Origin: CAZPXZ01 sp965219495
Lineage (GTDB): Bacteria; Pseudomonadota; Alphaproteobacteria; Rhodobacterales; CAZPXZ01
Direction of reading: 5' to 3'
Assembly: GCA_965219495.1 (NCBI GenBank)
Contig: OZ244777.1
Location: 372,001 to 436,000 of the forward strand
Length of the DNA: 64,000 bases
Positions 62,627-64,000 of the stretch are shown here, piece after piece (positions within the stretch are counted from its first letter, which is position 1; the number at the start of each line of letters is the position of its first letter). The position numbers were made by a program, and so were the translations under genes. The notes under the pieces are model-generated. The model saw only the letters and a list, made by a program, of their open reading frames with translations, did no database searches and was not told where the DNA came from.

Positions 62627-63988
62627 ATGGCGTTTACCGTTGCCATTGTGGGCCGACCGAACGCGGGAAAGTCCACTCTCTTCAATCGCCTCATCGGACG
62701 AAAGCAGGCGCTTGTCAGCGAACGTCCCGGCATGACTCGAGACATCCGAGACGGCGACGCCCAAATCGGCGACCTTTCTTTTCGGGTGTTGGATACTGCA
62801 GGGCATGAAGAAGGAGATTCCAGCTCGCTTTCCGGGCAACTGCGTCGGCTTACGGGCCAAGCTATCGGAGAATCCCATGCCTGCCTGTTCGTCATCGATG
62901 CAAGAGCGGGTCTGACCGCCGCCGATTATTCGCTTGCTTCCGTCATTCGCCGGGCGGGCATTCCCGTGGTCATCGTTGCAAACAAGGCGGAATCCGGCCC
63001 GGGCAGGCTCGGCGTGGATGAATTGTGGGAATTGGGCTTGGGAGAGCCGGTCGCGGTTTCGGCGGAGCATGGAATCGGAATGGGGGACATCTATCGTGCG
63101 TTGCGGCCCATCGCACGTTCGCTGGCACAAGGGAATGAGTCCCCGATGGAGACGGCGGCGGAGGCACTCCCGGAGCGGCCCATCCGAATAGCGGTGATTG
63201 GACGACCCAATGTCGGGAAATCGACGCTGATCAACAAGTTGATCGGGAAAGAGCGACTGGCGGCCGGTCCGGAATCTGGACTGACCCGCGACTCGATCAC
63301 CGTTCCGTTCCGATTTCAGGAAAACGACTTCCTGCTGGTGGATACCGCAGGTTTGCGCCGGCGGAAGGGCGCAAGAGGCAGGGAGGAAAACCTCGCCGCC
63401 GGAGACGCCCTGCGGGCCGTTCGTTATTGCGAGGTCGTAGTGCTTCTCTTGGATGCGAAATCGGCGTTCGAACAGCAGGACTTGAGACTTGCCAGTCTGG
63501 CCGAACAGGAAGGGCGGGCCGTGGTGGTGGCGTTGAACAAGTGGGATCTGATCCAGGCCCGAAAGAGCCGTCTGGCGTCGCTCTCGGAGGCGTTTGCCAA
63601 ATTGTTGCCCGAGTTGCGAGGCACGCCGCTGGTGCCGGTCTCTGCGCTGAACGGCAAAGGGGTTGATCGCATCATGGCCGGTGCGCTGGAAATGCACGCC
63701 GTCTGGCAGCGGCGCGTCGGCACCGGCGCATTGAATCGGTGGTTGGAAGGAGAGGTTGAGCGGCATCCCCCCAAGGCAGTTAGAGGGCGTCGAATCCGAT
63801 TGCGGTATCTGACCCAGACAAATATTCGCCCACCGACCTTTGCGCTGTTCGCTTCGCGTCCGCGAGAACTCGACACATCCTATCGCAGGTTTCTGGTGAA
63901 CGGTCTGCGGGATTCGTTCGGGTTTGCCGGCGTACCGCTGCGTTTGATGGTGAGAGGGAGCGAGAATCCCTACATCACGAAACGCTGA
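62627..63988 (+). CDS. der: Ribosome biogenesis GTPase Der
   Basis: Der is a tandem GTPase needed for maturation of the 50S subunit. The 453-residue protein has G domain 1 with GRPNAGKSTLFNRLIG, DTAGHEEGD and VANKAESG (NKxE rather than NKxD), and G domain 2 with GRPNVGKSTLINKLIG, DTAGLRRRKGA and LNKWDL. The C-terminal KH-like domain ends GVPLRLMVRGSENPY. Complete length is normal, and the gene ends 12 bp before the window edge. Confidence 0.96.
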   Translation: MAFTVAIVGRPNAGKSTLFNRLIGRKQALVSERPGMTRDIRDGDAQIGDLSFRVLDTAGHEEGDSSSLSGQLRRLTGQAIGESHACLFVIDARAGLTAADYSLASVIRRAGIPVVIVANKAESGPGRLGVDELWELGLGEPVAVSAEHGIGMGDIYRALRPIARSLAQGNESPMETAAEALPERPIRIAVIGRPNVGKSTLINKLIGKERLAAGPESGLTRDSITVPFRFQENDFLLVDTAGLRRRKGARGREENLAAGDALRAVRYCEVVVLLLDAKSAFEQQDLRLASLAEQEGRAVVVALNKWDLIQARKSRLASLSEAFAKLLPELRGTPLVPVSALNGKGVDRIMAGALEMHAVWQRRVGTGALNRWLEGEVERHPPKAVRGRRIRLRYLTQTNIRPPTFALFASRPRELDTSYRRFLVNGLRDSFGFAGVPLRLMVRGSENPYITKR

Positions 63989-64000
63989 AGCCGATTCATT

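Noticed and set aside
1..64000. CRISPR array, prophage or integrative element with intact genes
   Set aside because: No regularly spaced repeats, integrase, capsid or conjugation genes were seen; the only mobile trace is the decayed IS110-type transposase.

Overview
The window reads as a stretch of an alphaproteobacterial chromosome with moderately high GC, judged by eye near 58%. The evidence is gene content and gene order: lpdA-lipA-ratA followed by convergent cinA-pgpA-ispDF with a fused IspDF; tatABC with a serS-surE-LysM lipoprotein block; a DUF1489 gene beside a BioC-like methyltransferase; and a yfgM-bamB-der run. No phage, plasmid or CRISPR feature is visible. I cannot name a genus. 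Two decayed genes (an IS110-type transposase and a thiolase) and several gene-free gaps of 0.3-1.1 kb point to mild genome erosion.

Layout. 1-7.8 kb (+): end of a cyclophilin, a DUF3179 protein, queA, an MFS transporter, a MOSC-DUF924 fusion, lpdA, lipA and ratA. 8.2-11.9 kb (-): cinA, pgpA, ispDF and a DEAD-box helicase with a near-consensus promoter. 12.2-13.4 kb: IS110-family remnant. 13.5-17.9 kb (+): orphan ABC ATPase, tatABC, a DUF815 ATPase and a TerB/DnaJ protein. 18.4-21.1 kb (-): LysM lipoprotein, surE and serS. 21.3-28.1 kb (+): rpiA-gor, an oligopeptide-type ABC transporter without a binding protein, and galU. 28.2-34.3 kb: nhaA (-), a UDG-family protein (+), hyuB and hyuA (-). 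34.8-36.9 kb: AsmA-family protein, then 1.1 kb of unassigned DNA up to a tRNA-Arg(ACG). 38.4-44.5 kb: GlcD-type oxidase (-), LivJ-type binding protein (+) and livGFHM (-). 44.7-49.8 kb: DUF1489 protein, methyltransferase and hemH (+); hemB and a GlxA-type regulator (-). 50.1-57.9 kb (+): class II DAHP synthase, serB, msrP, an acyl-CoA dehydrogenase, a thiolase pseudogene, a rhodanese and argG. 57.9-60.0 kb (-): YggT and a variant 5'-nucleotidase. 60.6-64 kb (+): yfgM, bamB, der.

How the genes connect. LipA makes the lipoyl cofactor used by complexes whose E3 subunit is LpdA. TatABC should export MsrP, which carries a twin-arginine signal in this window. HemB and HemH are an early and the last step of haem synthesis. 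The class II DAHP synthase, SerB, SerS and ArgG serve amino-acid metabolism and translation. HyuAB with a Liv-type importer and a GlcD-type oxidase suggests use of scavenged amide or amino-acid-like compounds, although no substrate can be read from sequence. YfgM, BamB and Der serve secretion, outer-membrane assembly and ribosome maturation.

The most unusual items are a 5'-nucleotidase with two metal-ligand His-to-Asp changes, a MOSC-DUF924 fusion, an NlpD-position LysM lipoprotein without its peptidase-like domain, an IS110 remnant with a possible bridge-RNA relic, hairpins bracketing the tatA promoter, and an apparent excess of GAATTC. I did not find a clearly new multi-gene system.
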